DNA of 64,000 bases from DAOUJI01 sp965197415 (GTDB lineage: Bacteria; Chloroflexota; Dehalococcoidia; Lucifugimonadales; JAGWBF01): NCBI GenBank assembly GCA_965197415.1, contig OZ240207.1, forward strand, positions 1,612,001 to 1,676,000, given 5' to 3'. Every line of letters begins with the position of its first letter. Position 1 is the first letter of the stretch. Positions 43,434-52,177 of the stretch are shown in pieces. Both the position numbers and the translations under genes were made by a program. Under the pieces are notes generated by a model that ran no database searches, was not told the DNA's origin, and worked only from the letters and a program-made list of their open reading frames with translations.

Positions 43434-44473
43434 GGGGGACTTACCCAGTTCCCGAAGTCGGGCCCAATCCGGTCGATTCCAACCAATTCGCCGCTGACCA
43501 CGATTCTGTGGTCATAGACGAGACTGGGAACGCAGGCCACCAGGTGCAAGTTGGCGTTGGTGGGGGTTAGAAGGGCGAACTCAGGCTTCTGCTCCCGGAG
43601 CCGCCCGTAGTTCAGAGACATGTCGTCCTGGTGCACGACCAGAGCCTCGGTTAGCTTGTAGAGATAGGACCTGGGCCCGGACTCGACCACCGCGAACACG
43701 TCCTCGCTTTCACGCAGCAGGCCGGGTATCTTGGGCAGGTTGTGGAAGACGTTGCCTTCACCCACAATCGGGCTTTCCAGATGGCCGAACAGCCACTGGC
43801 TGCCCAGCTCTCCCGGGCTGGAGGTGGATGGTATGTGCCCCACTACGTTGTCCGGGGTTTCGTATGCCTTTCGGTCTCCCAGGTCAAGAATTTCCAGAGC
43901 TGTCACCGCTGAGTCTATGCCTATGGCGTGGACGATAAGACGGTCCGGCGGGGGAAGAGTTCCGGGTAAAGAGGCGTCGGAGGCGTCGATAGGTTGGAAC
44001 CGCCGGAGCAGAGCCGCCTCCGCTTGGGAAAGCGGCTCATACTCCAGAGGATTGTCCCAATCGTTGGGCCTTGTTCCATCGATAGGCAGCGTTTTTTCGG
44101 CGTCGATGGCGTCAGCGGATATGGACACCGTAACGGGTTGTGAGTCCTCTGACGCCCCTATGTTGCCCGATCGGGCCCCGTGGTCAACGGCGTCTTCGCC
44201 GGTGGCCGGGGTGAGGTCCGTGTATGCCGTGGAGACCCCGTTTCCTTCCAAAGGGCCTTCCCGGTTGTTTGTCTGGGAAGCGGTGTCAGGTTGGCCTTGG
44301 TTGGAGGCTGGGGGCAATGACGCCTCCAGCTTGTCCAGGTCGGCCGTCGCCTTGTAGTCATAGACGTAGTAGGCGACGGCCCCCAAGACCAGGACTGCTC
44401 CAAAGATGATTAAGAATATTGCTGTTTGACGGAGCGCTCGGCGCTGCGGCCTTGACTGCACCAGAAGGGCCAT
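43430..44473 (-). CDS. sortase family transpeptidase
   Basis: A 347-residue sortase. An N-terminal cytoplasmic tail (ALLVQSRPQRRALRQ) and a signal-anchor helix (about 17-36) are followed by a low-complexity linker of about 130 residues. The C-terminal beta-barrel carries the catalytic triad: His231 in WLFGHLES, Cys314 in HLVACVPS and Arg323 in YDHRIVV. Sortases cleave LPxTG-like signals and join proteins to the envelope or to each other. A mini-protein matching its N terminus is encoded just upstream. A possible target with LPIPG is at 26121-26762, which is an inference. Confidence 0.87.
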   Translation of the reverse strand: MALLVQSRPQRRALRQTAIFLIIFGAVLVLGAVAYYVYDYKATADLDKLEASLPPASNQGQPDTASQTNNREGPLEGNGVSTAYTDLTPATGEDAVDHGARSGNIGASEDSQPVTVSISADAIDAEKTLPIDGTRPNDWDNPLEYEPLSQAEAALLRRFQPIDASDASLPGTLPPPDRLIVHAIGIDSAVTALEILDLGDRKAYETPDNVVGHIPSTSSPGELGSQWLFGHLESPIVGEGNVFHNLPKIPGLLRESEDVFAVVESGPRSYLYKLTEALVVHQDDMSLNYGRLREQKPEFALLTPTNANLHLVACVPSLVYDHRIVVSGELVGIDRIGPDFGNWVSPP

Positions 44474-44582
44474 AGCTTGAACTCATTCCAGCCCTGGTTT
44501 ATCCGGATGTTTAGAGGCGGCCACAAGCGCTTAGCTCTATGGTCAACACCGCTTTCCTCGGGGAGTCTAGCCCCGTGGATCA

Positions 44583-44717
44583 TCAGGCATAGCTGTAGTA
44601 TATAACAGATGCGGCCACCATGATGACCCCAATGCCGAAGGAGCATAACGCTGCCATGCGTATCAACCGGTGCTGTTGTCTAGACTGCACCAGTATGTAG
44701 TCATAGCCTGCTTCCAT
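44583..44717 (-). CDS. 44-residue membrane mini-protein resembling the sortase N terminus
   Basis: Encodes MEAGYDYILVQSRQQHRLIR and then a single hydrophobic helix ending VIYYSYA. LVQSRxQxRxxRxxA, the Gly, the spaced Ala residues and the terminal YYxY align with residues 3-38 of the sortase encoded 110 nt downstream. The DNA also matches around CTGGTGCAGTC. It therefore looks like a duplicated anchor segment lacking the catalytic domain. Start and stop are clean. The ribosome site is weak (GAAAG next to the ATG). It could be a functional partner or a remnant of partial duplication. Confidence 0.6.
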   Translation of the reverse strand: MEAGYDYILVQSRQQHRLIRMAALCSFGIGVIMVAASVIYYSYA

Positions 44718-44845
44718 CTTTCGTGAGTCTCCTATCTTACCCCGACATATTCGGCATCAATCGGGGTGTTGTATCGTATTTTGCTACACCCTGCCGTGGA
44801 TGTAGAAATGGTTCGTCCAATGGACGATATACTTTGCCCAGGCGC

Positions 44846-45061
44846 CTAGCGGACTCGTTGGGAATGCAGTGCCGCCCCGCTGGCTATGGGTTCGTTCAAG
44901 TAGATGTCACCGTTGCGTATCTTGATGTTGAACCCACAGTCCGGGTTGATGCAGACCCACGCCTTGTAGTGGACAGCCGCGCCCTGGCTGCCGTAGTCCG
45001 ACAGGGGCACGAGATAGCCAATGTCACACTTTAGGCACTTGGGGATACCCTGGTCTTCCAC
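44846..45061 (-). CDS. small zinc-ribbon protein
   Basis: A 71-residue protein with two cysteine pairs, PKCLKCDIGY near the N terminus and WVCINPDCGF about 30 residues later, as in a zinc ribbon. No known family is recognised. GTG at 45061 follows GGAGG by 5 nt. A TTG one codon upstream is the alternative. It could be a nucleic-acid-binding or cofactor protein; the neighbourhood gives no further clue. Confidence 0.65.
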   Translation of the reverse strand: MEDQGIPKCLKCDIGYLVPLSDYGSQGAAVHYKAWVCINPDCGFNIKIRNGDIYLNEPIASGAALHSQRVR

Positions 45062-45266
45062 CAAAACCTCCTCCCACCGTCAGCTTCAGGTCCCATCGGG
45101 CCCTGAGCCAACAAAAAAGATACGAGGATTATAGCGCCGGATTTTGTACGCTCCCAATGCAACAATGCAGCAGGGTTTAACCAGTTTGAACGACGGAACC
45201 TTACACACTGTCACGGGTCTAAACCGCTCCACACTGCCGTTGCCATTGAACACTAACGGAAATTAC

Positions 45267-45304
45267 TCCTCCCACCGTGGCGGGAGAAGGTTGGAATGAG
45301 GGGG
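45267..45304. repeat. dispersed repeat (TGGCGGGAGAAGGTTG type)
   Basis: CTCC..GTGGCGGGAGAAGGTTGGAATGAGGGGG closely matches 62286-62324. It lies in the 400-nt gap between the zinc-ribbon gene and rpoD; the rest of that gap holds nothing recognisable. Confidence 0.6.
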
Positions 45305-45465
45305 AACCAAGGCCCAAATCACAGATTTTTCGGGCAATGGGTAGAGTAACGGAAGGGCGGCGGTCTTCTTTCGGGGCCGTCAGCTAACCGCCCCGACAAT
45401 CCACCGGGCCTGGACACGGTTCCAGAGGGACCACCGGTCAGAGGGAACCTGCTACAGAAAGGCGG

Positions 45466-47064
45466 CTATTCCAGGAAGTCCCGGAGCTTGCGGGAACGGG
45501 TGGGATGCCGGAGCTTTCGCAACGCTTTGGCCTCAATTTGGCGTATCCGCTCACGGGTGACGCCGAACTCCCGTCCCACTTCCTCCAACGTCCTGCTCCG
45601 GCCGTCTTCCAGCCCGAAACGGAGTTGAAGGACTCGGCTTTCCCGGTCCGTCAGGGTGTCGAGCACGTCCTGAATCTGCTCCTTGAGCAGTTGGAAGGAA
45701 GCGAAGTCCGAGGGCGCCGGGGCGCTCCGGTCCTCGATGAAGTCTCCCAGGTGGCTGTCTTCCTCTTCTCCGATGGGAGTCTCCAGGGAGACGGGTTCCT
45801 GGGAGATTTTCAGTATCTCCTCGACCTTCTCAGGCATGACCTCCATGGCCCTGCCGATTTCTTCGGGGGTGGGCTCGCGTCCGTACTCCTGGAGCAGACG
45901 CCGGTGTTGTCGCATCAGCTTGTTGATGGTCTCCACCATGTGGACAGGTATGCGAATTGTGCGGGCCTGGTCGGCGATTGCGCGGGTTATCGCCTGCCTA
46001 ATCCACCACGTAGCGTAGGTGGAGAACTTGTACCCCTTGCGGTAGTCGAACTTCTCAACCGCCCGTATCAGCCCGATGTTTCCCTCCTGAATCAGGTCCA
46101 GAAGAGCCATGCCCCGTCCGATGTATTTCTTTGCCACGCTGACCACCAAACGCAGGTTTGCCTCTGTCAGGTGGCCCTGAGACCGCATACCCTCGTCCTT
46201 GATGCGTTGCAGGTACGCCTTGAAGAGCCTGTCCATCTCTTGGAGCCTGTCCTGGGTGTCGGGGTTGGAAGCGATGTCCCTTAACTCGTCAAGGTTGCAG
46301 TCCTCCAGGACATCAATGACGTCGGTGGGAAGGACCCAGCTTCCCAATGAAATCCGGATGATTTCGGCCTCGATCTCGGGCTGCTCCACTCCCAGTTCCT
46401 CAGCCAGAGAAGCCATCAGTTCCGGGTTAAGCTCGGCGTCGATGGCGGCCCGGAGCTTGGGGTGGTCGGTAAGCTGGGACAGGGTCAAATAGGGAGAAAG
46501 GCCAATCTGTCGGGCAAGGGCGCTGATCAGGGGAGAGGACTGGGCGATTTTCAAGAGTATGGCGCAGCATACCTCCCACGCCTCGGGAGTCATTCCGTCC
46601 TGACCAAGCTCCTTTTCCAGCTTCTCGATGTGGCGCTCACCTTCCATCTTGCGCGCCAGAACTCGCTCGTCCTTAGACGTGAGAAGGCGCACACGGCCTA
46701 TCTCGCGTAGATACATGCGGACCGGGTCATCGAGGACTTCTGCCCCCTCGACCTCATGGTCCCACTCCACCTCTTCTTTCTCGGTTTCGGTCTGGGCTCC
46801 GCCAGCCTCGGCAGTGGCGGGAGTTTCACCCGGAGTCGCCTCGTCCTCCTCCCAAGTCTCTTCGGCGGGAGGGGGAGGCATGGTGATGGTGGCCGTCCCA
46901 GCCAGGGGTTCGGCCTCGTCAGACAGGGGTTTTGCACCGTGGGTGGCCGGTACGCCTCCGACTACGCTGAGGAGTTCGTCCTTATTGCCGATTCCCCGGT
47001 CACCGTTGACCCCCTCGATATACTCTTCGGGGTTGTCCCCAAGGCCGCGTCTGCGCCTTACCAT
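45466..47064 (-). CDS. rpoD: primary RNA polymerase sigma factor (SigA/RpoD)
   Basis: A 532-residue group 1 sigma factor. An acidic low-complexity N terminus (about 1-105) is followed by region 1.2 (DPVRMYLREIGRVRLL), a non-conserved insert, and region 2 (DLIQEGNIGLIRAVEKFD, then YKFSTYATWWIRQAITRA). Region 3 follows, then region 4 with RTLEEVGREFGVTRERIRQI. AGAAGG precedes the ATG by a few bases. It starts 21 nt after dnaG on the same strand, the classical dnaG-rpoD order. Confidence 0.97.
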   Translation of the reverse strand: MVRRRRGLGDNPEEYIEGVNGDRGIGNKDELLSVVGGVPATHGAKPLSDEAEPLAGTATITMPPPPAEETWEEDEATPGETPATAEAGGAQTETEKEEVEWDHEVEGAEVLDDPVRMYLREIGRVRLLTSKDERVLARKMEGERHIEKLEKELGQDGMTPEAWEVCCAILLKIAQSSPLISALARQIGLSPYLTLSQLTDHPKLRAAIDAELNPELMASLAEELGVEQPEIEAEIIRISLGSWVLPTDVIDVLEDCNLDELRDIASNPDTQDRLQEMDRLFKAYLQRIKDEGMRSQGHLTEANLRLVVSVAKKYIGRGMALLDLIQEGNIGLIRAVEKFDYRKGYKFSTYATWWIRQAITRAIADQARTIRIPVHMVETINKLMRQHRRLLQEYGREPTPEEIGRAMEVMPEKVEEILKISQEPVSLETPIGEEEDSHLGDFIEDRSAPAPSDFASFQLLKEQIQDVLDTLTDRESRVLQLRFGLEDGRSRTLEEVGREFGVTRERIRQIEAKALRKLRHPTRSRKLRDFLE

Positions 47065-47085
47065 CGTTTCACCTTCTCTGGGCCT

Positions 47086-48981
47086 CTAATACCGGCTCAA
47101 CCTTTTGGTCGATTCTTTGATTCGGTCGGTCAAATCCAATATGGACTCTTCGTTCTCTTTAACCTCTTCGAAAGTCCCTTCCGACAACCTAAGCTCCTCT
47201 TCCAGTTTGAGCTCACTGAGATGCCTCACCATCATCCGGTGGCCACATTGCCACAATGCAGCTTCTCTCGCTTTCTTGTCGGTGGGAGGCAGGGGCCTAG
47301 TCAGAAGATAGTCCAGATGTCCCAGAAGCTCGTCGTCTAGAGCAACTTGCAACCCTCCTAGTGTGGTGCATCGGGCCAGATTTGTAAATACCTCGCGGTT
47401 TTCCACTCTGCGGAAATGCTCAAGCCTCAGGGCGTCTATCACGTCCATCACATCATCAGGGAAGGGTATATCATTGCTGTCGTCCGTTTTGACGCTTTGC
47501 AGCATGAGGGACAGGCAGTGTTCCTCCCAGGGGTCTCCATCAACGGCAGCGACGGGTGCCGTCCCGGTCTGGCTCGTCTGTCCGATTCCATCTGCGCGGC
47601 GCATTGAATTCACTGTCTGCGCCCTAGTCACGCCTTTGTACCGGGGATGGTCCAAACGAGCCTTCAGTTGGGCGTCGCTCATTCCCAGCAACTTGGCCAG
47701 CTTCTGGAAGTAGTGGTCCTGCCGGAAGGGGTTGGGGAGCGCCCACACCAGGTGCGACAGCCTTGCCGCAACGGCGTCTTGCCCTTCGGGGGTCGTCACG
47801 TCGATACGGGATGCCAGGGCCTCGAGGAGGTAGTCCATCAACGGCATGGCGTCGGCGACCAAAGCTTTCCACGCCTCTGGGTCCTCCCTGATTATCTCGT
47901 CGGGGTCCTTGCCTCCAGAGATGGGCGCAACCTTGATTTCCGGCAGCGACGGCCTCTGGAACAGGTCGGAACCTCTGGAGCGGCCCGCCAGCCTCCTCTG
48001 GAAGACCATCCAGGAAGACTCCAGGCTCCTGAGCGTGGCCTCCTGGCCTGCAGCGTCGGCGTCCAGGGCCAGCACCACGGGAGGGCTTTCTCCCTGGGGC
48101 GCCGGACGCACGATGCTTCCCACCAGGGAAGCCTGGTCTCGTGTGAGAGCCGTGCCCATGCACGCGACCACGTTCCTGAACCCGTGCTGGTGGGCCGTAA
48201 TGACGTCCATGTAACCTTCGGCTATTACGACCCCTTTCTCCCTGATGGATTCATCGGCAAGGTGCATCCCGTAGAAGAGCCGACCCTTGTCGAATATTGG
48301 AGTGCGGCCTGTGTTCAAATACTTGGGTTGGGAGCCGTCCATCTCCCGCCCGCCAAAGCCCACGACTTTCCCGCCGGCGTCCTGGATAGGGAACATGAGC
48401 CTCCCCCGGAACATGTCCCTATACCGGCCGTCGCGGTTCTGGGTGACCACTCCGGCCAACGCAAGCTGCTCCTCGCTGTAGCCCTTGGACGTAAGGAGCC
48501 GCTTCACCGACTCGCCGTCGGGGGGGCTGACTCCCAGACGGAATGCGTCCACGGTTTCCCGCGTCACACCCCTGCTCTCCAGGTAGTTCCTGGTCCCAGC
48601 ACCAGCAGGAGAAGCCAACCGTTCCTGGAAGAACCGGGCGGCCTCCTCGTTGATGAGGACCAGGGGGTCTCCCTCCGCCGGACCTCTTCTCGGCGCCTTT
48701 TCGGGTATGTTCACCCCCGCCTGTTGGGCAAGGCGCCGAAGGGCTTCCCCGAAGTCCAGGTTCTCCACGCGCATCAGGAAGGAGAAGATGTCGCCGCCGG
48801 AGGCGCAAGCTCCGAAACAGCGCCACGTCTGTCGATCCGGGAAGACGTGGAAGGACGGGGTGCGCTCGTTGTGGAAGGGACAGTTCGCCTTGTAGCTGCG
48901 GCCCGAACGCTGCAGTGCGGCGTAATTGGAAACCAGGTCCAGGATGTCCATGCGGCTCTTAATGTCGTCGGTTACGGACAT
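47086..48981 (-). CDS. dnaG: DNA primase
   Basis: A 631-residue primase. The N-terminal zinc site uses Cys34, His37, Cys55 and Cys59 (CPFH, then CFGAC; the spacing is C-x3-C where C-x2-C is usual). The TOPRIM core contains VVIAEGYMDVITAHQHGF and VLALDADAAGQEATLRS. FGGREMDGSQPKYLNTG precedes it. A C-terminal helicase-interaction region completes it. It synthesises replication primers. It heads the dnaG-rpoD operon. Confidence 0.96.
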   Translation of the reverse strand: MSVTDDIKSRMDILDLVSNYAALQRSGRSYKANCPFHNERTPSFHVFPDRQTWRCFGACASGGDIFSFLMRVENLDFGEALRRLAQQAGVNIPEKAPRRGPAEGDPLVLINEEAARFFQERLASPAGAGTRNYLESRGVTRETVDAFRLGVSPPDGESVKRLLTSKGYSEEQLALAGVVTQNRDGRYRDMFRGRLMFPIQDAGGKVVGFGGREMDGSQPKYLNTGRTPIFDKGRLFYGMHLADESIREKGVVIAEGYMDVITAHQHGFRNVVACMGTALTRDQASLVGSIVRPAPQGESPPVVLALDADAAGQEATLRSLESSWMVFQRRLAGRSRGSDLFQRPSLPEIKVAPISGGKDPDEIIREDPEAWKALVADAMPLMDYLLEALASRIDVTTPEGQDAVAARLSHLVWALPNPFRQDHYFQKLAKLLGMSDAQLKARLDHPRYKGVTRAQTVNSMRRADGIGQTSQTGTAPVAAVDGDPWEEHCLSLMLQSVKTDDSNDIPFPDDVMDVIDALRLEHFRRVENREVFTNLARCTTLGGLQVALDDELLGHLDYLLTRPLPPTDKKAREAALWQCGHRMMVRHLSELKLEEELRLSEGTFEEVKENEESILDLTDRIKESTKRLSRY

Positions 48982-49011
48982 CCCTCTCCCAGCGTCCCAG
49001 CCATATACACT

Positions 49012-49020
49012 ATTTTACCA
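49012..49020 (-). promoter_or_regulatory. extended -10 promoter for dnaG-rpoD
   Basis: On the reverse strand TGG-TAAAAT, about 30 nt before the dnaG start. No clear -35. Confidence 0.45.
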
Positions 49021-49071
49021 CAGGCGGCGGGGTGGCTGCCGAAAAATTCCCTGCCCAAGCCAGCGCCAAGC

Positions 49072-49080
49072 TGGTACAAT
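49072..49080 (+). promoter_or_regulatory. extended -10 promoter, probably giving a leaderless mRNA
   Basis: TGG-TACAAT ends 7 nt before the ATG at 49088, which has no Shine-Dalgarno sequence, so the transcript should begin at the start codon. Confidence 0.5.
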
Positions 49081-49087
49081 TGGGCCG

Positions 49088-49546
49088 ATGAAAGCCGTCA
49101 AAAAGACCCCCGGTATGAAGACAAAAGAGTTCCTGACGGAGGCCGCCGAACTGGTTCGTGCCCAGCTTCCGCAGTCGTTAGGCGCCCCAGCCGTGTCGGG
49201 ACCCGTTGGTTCTCTGGTCAAGCTGCACTACGGCAACCCAAAGGTCCACTATGAGATGTGGGTCAGGAAACGAATGGGCGTCTTGGAGACCGGTCTTCAC
49301 TTCGAAGGGGCCGCCGAGGAAAACTCCCGCTGCCTGGAAGCTATACGCAGCGAGTACGCCGACCTGGTCTCGTCCCTTGGTCCGGAGGTCAAGGCCGAGG
49401 AATGGGACAAGTCCTGGACCCGGGTCCACCGCACGTTCGAGTTCGACTCTCTCGACGAAGACCTTCTCATAGTTGTAGCGGGAAGCGTATCCCAGATGGT
49501 GCGCGTTCTCGAGCCGGCGGTCCGCTCAATCCGAGGAGCGGGCTAA
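49088..49546 (+). CDS. conserved hypothetical protein
   Basis: A 152-residue protein I do not recognise. It has an N-terminal helix (TKEFLTEAAELVRAQLP), then a beta-rich part with KVHYEMWVRKRMGVLETGLHFEG and RCLEAIRSEYADLVSSLGPE. A pattern of a beta sheet after helices fits a small globular cytoplasmic protein. It is divergent from dnaG and 38 nt upstream of a nitroreductase gene, which has its own strong ribosome site. No signal or membrane segment. Confidence 0.7.
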   Translation: MKAVKKTPGMKTKEFLTEAAELVRAQLPQSLGAPAVSGPVGSLVKLHYGNPKVHYEMWVRKRMGVLETGLHFEGAAEENSRCLEAIRSEYADLVSSLGPEVKAEEWDKSWTRVHRTFEFDSLDEDLLIVVAGSVSQMVRVLEPAVRSIRGAG

Positions 49547-49584
49547 CCTTTACCCGCCCATAAAACCCAGCCAGGAGGAGGCGC

Positions 49585-50205
49585 ATGACGTCCAATATAG
49601 ACCTGTTCGAGGCCATCACCACACAGCGGGGCATCCGCCAATTCAAGCCGGACCCCATTCCCGACGAGATGATTCACCGGCTTCTCAGGGCGGCCATAAA
49701 GGCGCCGTCAGGGGGCGCACGTCAAGGTTGGTCCTTCGTCGTGATACGTGAGCAGTCCACCAAGGACCGCATCGGTGAGCTGTACCGGGCCCATACGCCC
49801 CTTGCAATCACACCAACCATGACTGAGCAGCAGCAGAAGATGTACGCCACCGCCATCGCCCTGGAAGGGCGCATGGAAACAGTCCCTGCAATGATTCTAT
49901 GCTGCATCCAGCGGACCGAAGCCACGGCCACCTTCACCCTTGGGTCGTCAATATTTCCGGCAGTGCAGAACATACTGCTGGCGGCCAGGGGCATGGGGCT
50001 GGGGTCCGTTCTGACCACCCGTCAGAGGAGGTTCGAGGAGGAACTGAAGAGCCTTCTGGGAATCCCCGAAGACGTGGAGACCGCGGCGCTGCTTCCGCTG
50101 GGCTTCCCAATAGACGGAGTGGAATACGGTCCCACCCGCAGGCGCCCCGTCAGGGAGGTGGCCCACTCGGAGCGGTGGGGAAACTCCTGGCGGCGCGCTT
50201 CCTAA
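49585..50205 (+). CDS. nitroreductase family protein
   Basis: A 206-residue FMN-dependent nitroreductase-like protein. AITTQRGIRQFKPDPIPDEM and LLRAAIKAPSGGARQGWSFVVI form the N-terminal FMN site, and SIFPAVQNILLAARGMGLGSVL the central helix. It would reduce nitro, quinone or related substrates with NAD(P)H. AGGAGGAGG precedes the ATG. Its TAA interlocks with the stop of the convergent nitrilase gene (CTAA, 50202-50205). Confidence 0.9.
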   Translation: MTSNIDLFEAITTQRGIRQFKPDPIPDEMIHRLLRAAIKAPSGGARQGWSFVVIREQSTKDRIGELYRAHTPLAITPTMTEQQQKMYATAIALEGRMETVPAMILCCIQRTEATATFTLGSSIFPAVQNILLAARGMGLGSVLTTRQRRFEEELKSLLGIPEDVETAALLPLGFPIDGVEYGPTRRRPVREVAHSERWGNSWRRAS

Positions 50206-50993
50206 GGTCCCCCCTCAGGAGCGTGGATGGGCAGGGTGAAATGGCCCGCCAGGTCTTTTTTGTCCAGGTCCCAGTCAAAGCAAAGCAGCGTGGAGGAGTC
50301 GTAGCGGGCTTCAAGCAGGCGGCGGCCCCGGTGCACCACGGCGCTGTCGGCCACTCTGAAGTCCAGGTGGACTCCCTCTTCCCAACCGGTCCGGTTGCAC
50401 ACCCACAGGGGGCAGCCCGTCTCCAGCGTCCTCCGCTCCCATGAGTCCTCCGGCCCATGCTCGCCATCGGCCCACGCCGCCGCGGAAACCAGGATTTCAG
50501 CGCCTTCTTCTTTGAGGCCGTTAACTATCTCCGGGAACCAGGAGTCTGCGCAGACCAGCAACCCCACCTTGGCTTTCGGACAGTCCACGACGACCAGCGA
50601 ATCCCCAGGCGACGACCAGCTCTCTGCGCCGCCTGTCACCTTGATCTTGCGGTGACTGCCCATAATGTCTCCACCCGGACCGATTACGAAGACGGAATTG
50701 TGCAGCAGCCCCGTCTGAAGGTCACGCTCGGGGTGGGAAAGGAAGATAGTTACGCCCCTGCTCCGAGCTTTTTTCATCACGCCTGTCATCCACTCGTCGG
50801 GTTGGGCGAGAATCCAGTCCGTTCCGATGTGGGGAGTAAAAGAGTAACCGGTCACGCACAACTCCGGAGTCAACACCCAGTCGACGCCTTGTTCGGCGGC
50901 CAGGTCCACGCCCGCCTCGATCAGAGATCGGTTTTGTTCAACGCGTCCCAACTGGGGCGCGAGGTGGAGCATCCCCACTCTCAACCGGTTCAT
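50202..50993 (-). CDS. carbon-nitrogen hydrolase (nitrilase superfamily)
   Basis: A 263-residue nitrilase-superfamily amidase. The catalytic triad is Glu44 in LTPELCVTGY, Lys116 in GSHRKIKVTG and Cys148 in VGLLVCADSWFPE. Members hydrolyse amides, ureas or nitriles; this substrate is unknown. It is followed, in the reading direction, by the interlocked stop of the nitroreductase. The cupin gene lies 37 nt upstream on the same strand. Confidence 0.9.
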   Translation of the reverse strand: MNRLRVGMLHLAPQLGRVEQNRSLIEAGVDLAAEQGVDWVLTPELCVTGYSFTPHIGTDWILAQPDEWMTGVMKKARSRGVTIFLSHPERDLQTGLLHNSVFVIGPGGDIMGSHRKIKVTGGAESWSSPGDSLVVVDCPKAKVGLLVCADSWFPEIVNGLKEEGAEILVSAAAWADGEHGPEDSWERRTLETGCPLWVCNRTGWEEGVHLDFRVADSAVVHRGRRLLEARYDSSTLLCFDWDLDKKDLAGHFTLPIHAPEGGP

Positions 50994-51030
50994 GCAGCCC
51001 TACCCAGCGTCATTCGGCCCATACAAGAAC

Positions 51031-51411
51031 CTAGCGGCCGTAGGGGTCGAAAAGCCTAACCACGTCGTCAAGCTCAGGCGTCGAAACCTCCAAAGCCACG
51101 CCGCCGTCAGTCGATTCGATCCTGTGGACCGTGCCTTGAGGTATCCTGACCCACTCGCCCTGGAGCAGGCGTATCCGTTCCGGCTCCTCATCTATTGGAC
51201 CATGGAACAGCAGAATGCTGATTTCGCCCGAACTCAGGGTTAGGGCCTCGTCTTTCACTGCGTGATACTGAACGCTGGTGCCATGCCCAGGGGTCACGTT
51301 CAGGAGCTTTACTACGTAGAAGGGGGTGTGGACTTTGATGTCCTCGAAACCCCAGGGTTTGTCGATTCGGCAGGATTCCAAGGATTCTCCTCGCGAACGG
51401 GGATCGGGCAT
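51031..51411 (-). CDS. cupin-domain protein, mannose-6-phosphate-isomerase-like
   Basis: A 126-residue single cupin. KPWGFEDIKVHTPFYVVKLL, SVQYHAVKDEALTLSSGEI and GEWVRIPQGTVHRIES match the type II sugar-isomerase cupin pattern with His and Glu metal ligands. The small form resembles sugar-phosphate isomerase or nucleotidyltransferase tail domains. It precedes the nitrilase gene in the same direction. No ribosome site is obvious. Confidence 0.8.
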   Translation of the reverse strand: MPDPRSRGESLESCRIDKPWGFEDIKVHTPFYVVKLLNVTPGHGTSVQYHAVKDEALTLSSGEISILLFHGPIDEEPERIRLLQGEWVRIPQGTVHRIESTDGGVALEVSTPELDDVVRLFDPYGR

Positions 51412-51768
51412 GGGCGGGTTGAAGCGCCCATCGTTTGGACTTCAGCCCGACAATATTACCTGCGTCCGCCCCTGTCGGCAAGATTTGAGGCCTGGGATTC
51501 GACTCAATCCAGCTTCCCGTCATCGACCCACGCCCAATCTGACCGCAATTGCTGTAACCTTCCTGTTCAGGTACGGTCACAGCTTGTTCGGAACTCCCGA
51601 CTTGAAGGCCTCCCTACCTGTGGTAGCTCAACTCCCGGCGTCGCACCTCTTCTAAGTCAACCATTAGGTCCTCTTCTAATCCTGGTGTCCCTATGGCAGA
51701 TATTTCCGACAAACCCTGATCCTGCAATCATAGGCGCTGTTACCCATGCCGTGCGGCAGAAATACAAC
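51412..51768. other. AT-richer gap upstream of the cupin gene
   Basis: No gene can be supported here. Frames on both strands are short and lack family features. The stretch separates the cupin gene from the hairpin at 51769. Confidence 0.5.
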
Positions 51769-51800
51769 TGCGGCAGTGAATCATCGAGTTCACTGCCGCA
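51769..51800. terminator. strong hairpin, possible bidirectional terminator
   Basis: A perfect 12-bp stem TGCGGCAGTGAA (51769-51780) and its complement (51789-51800) flank an 8-nt loop. The forward side continues with GCCGTTATATATATTT, the reverse side with GTTGTATTT. Confidence 0.6.
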
Positions 51801-51979
51801 GCCGTTATATATATTTCCTTATGATATTGCTGCGTATTGCAATCGTTGACTTCGACCGTACTAGGCGTTTAGGGTGTTGATGGAAGGAGCAACCATAACG
51901 TTTAGCAGACTAGTTGATGGACCATTTGCTGGGCCTGCCAATCTTTGAAAACTCAGGCCAAGGGCCACAGTCTTTCTCC

Positions 51980-52177
51980 TTATGTATTCGCCCATACTCC
52001 TATGATGCAGGCTGCGACTACGGCGGAAGCGCACCAAAAGATAAGCCATTTATCTTTAAGCAGAGAGTCTTCATTATTTTTCGGGAGTTCCCTTCCGTAT
52101 TTTTTGCAGAATTCCTCAATTGTAAGCGGCTCGAAAGTAGTCTTCGGAACCTTACGTGTGCTTCGAGAACGTGGCAT
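51980..52177 (-). CDS. small membrane protein of unknown function
   Basis: A 65-residue protein. A basic N terminus (MPRSRSTRKVPK) is followed by FEPLTIEEFCKKYGRELP and a single C-terminal helix (WLIFWCASAVVAACIIGVW). AGGAG lies about 12 nt upstream of the ATG. Another reverse frame (52018-52398) overlaps it and cannot be excluded. The AT-rich setting suggests acquired DNA. Confidence 0.5.
   Translation of the reverse strand: MPRSRSTRKVPKTTFEPLTIEEFCKKYGRELPKNNEDSLLKDKWLIFWCASAVVAACIIGVWANT

Noticed and set aside
47647..49254. Long forward open frame of 535 codons opposite dnaG
   Set aside because: It mirrors the dnaG coding sequence, has no family features, and arises from high-GC codon bias.
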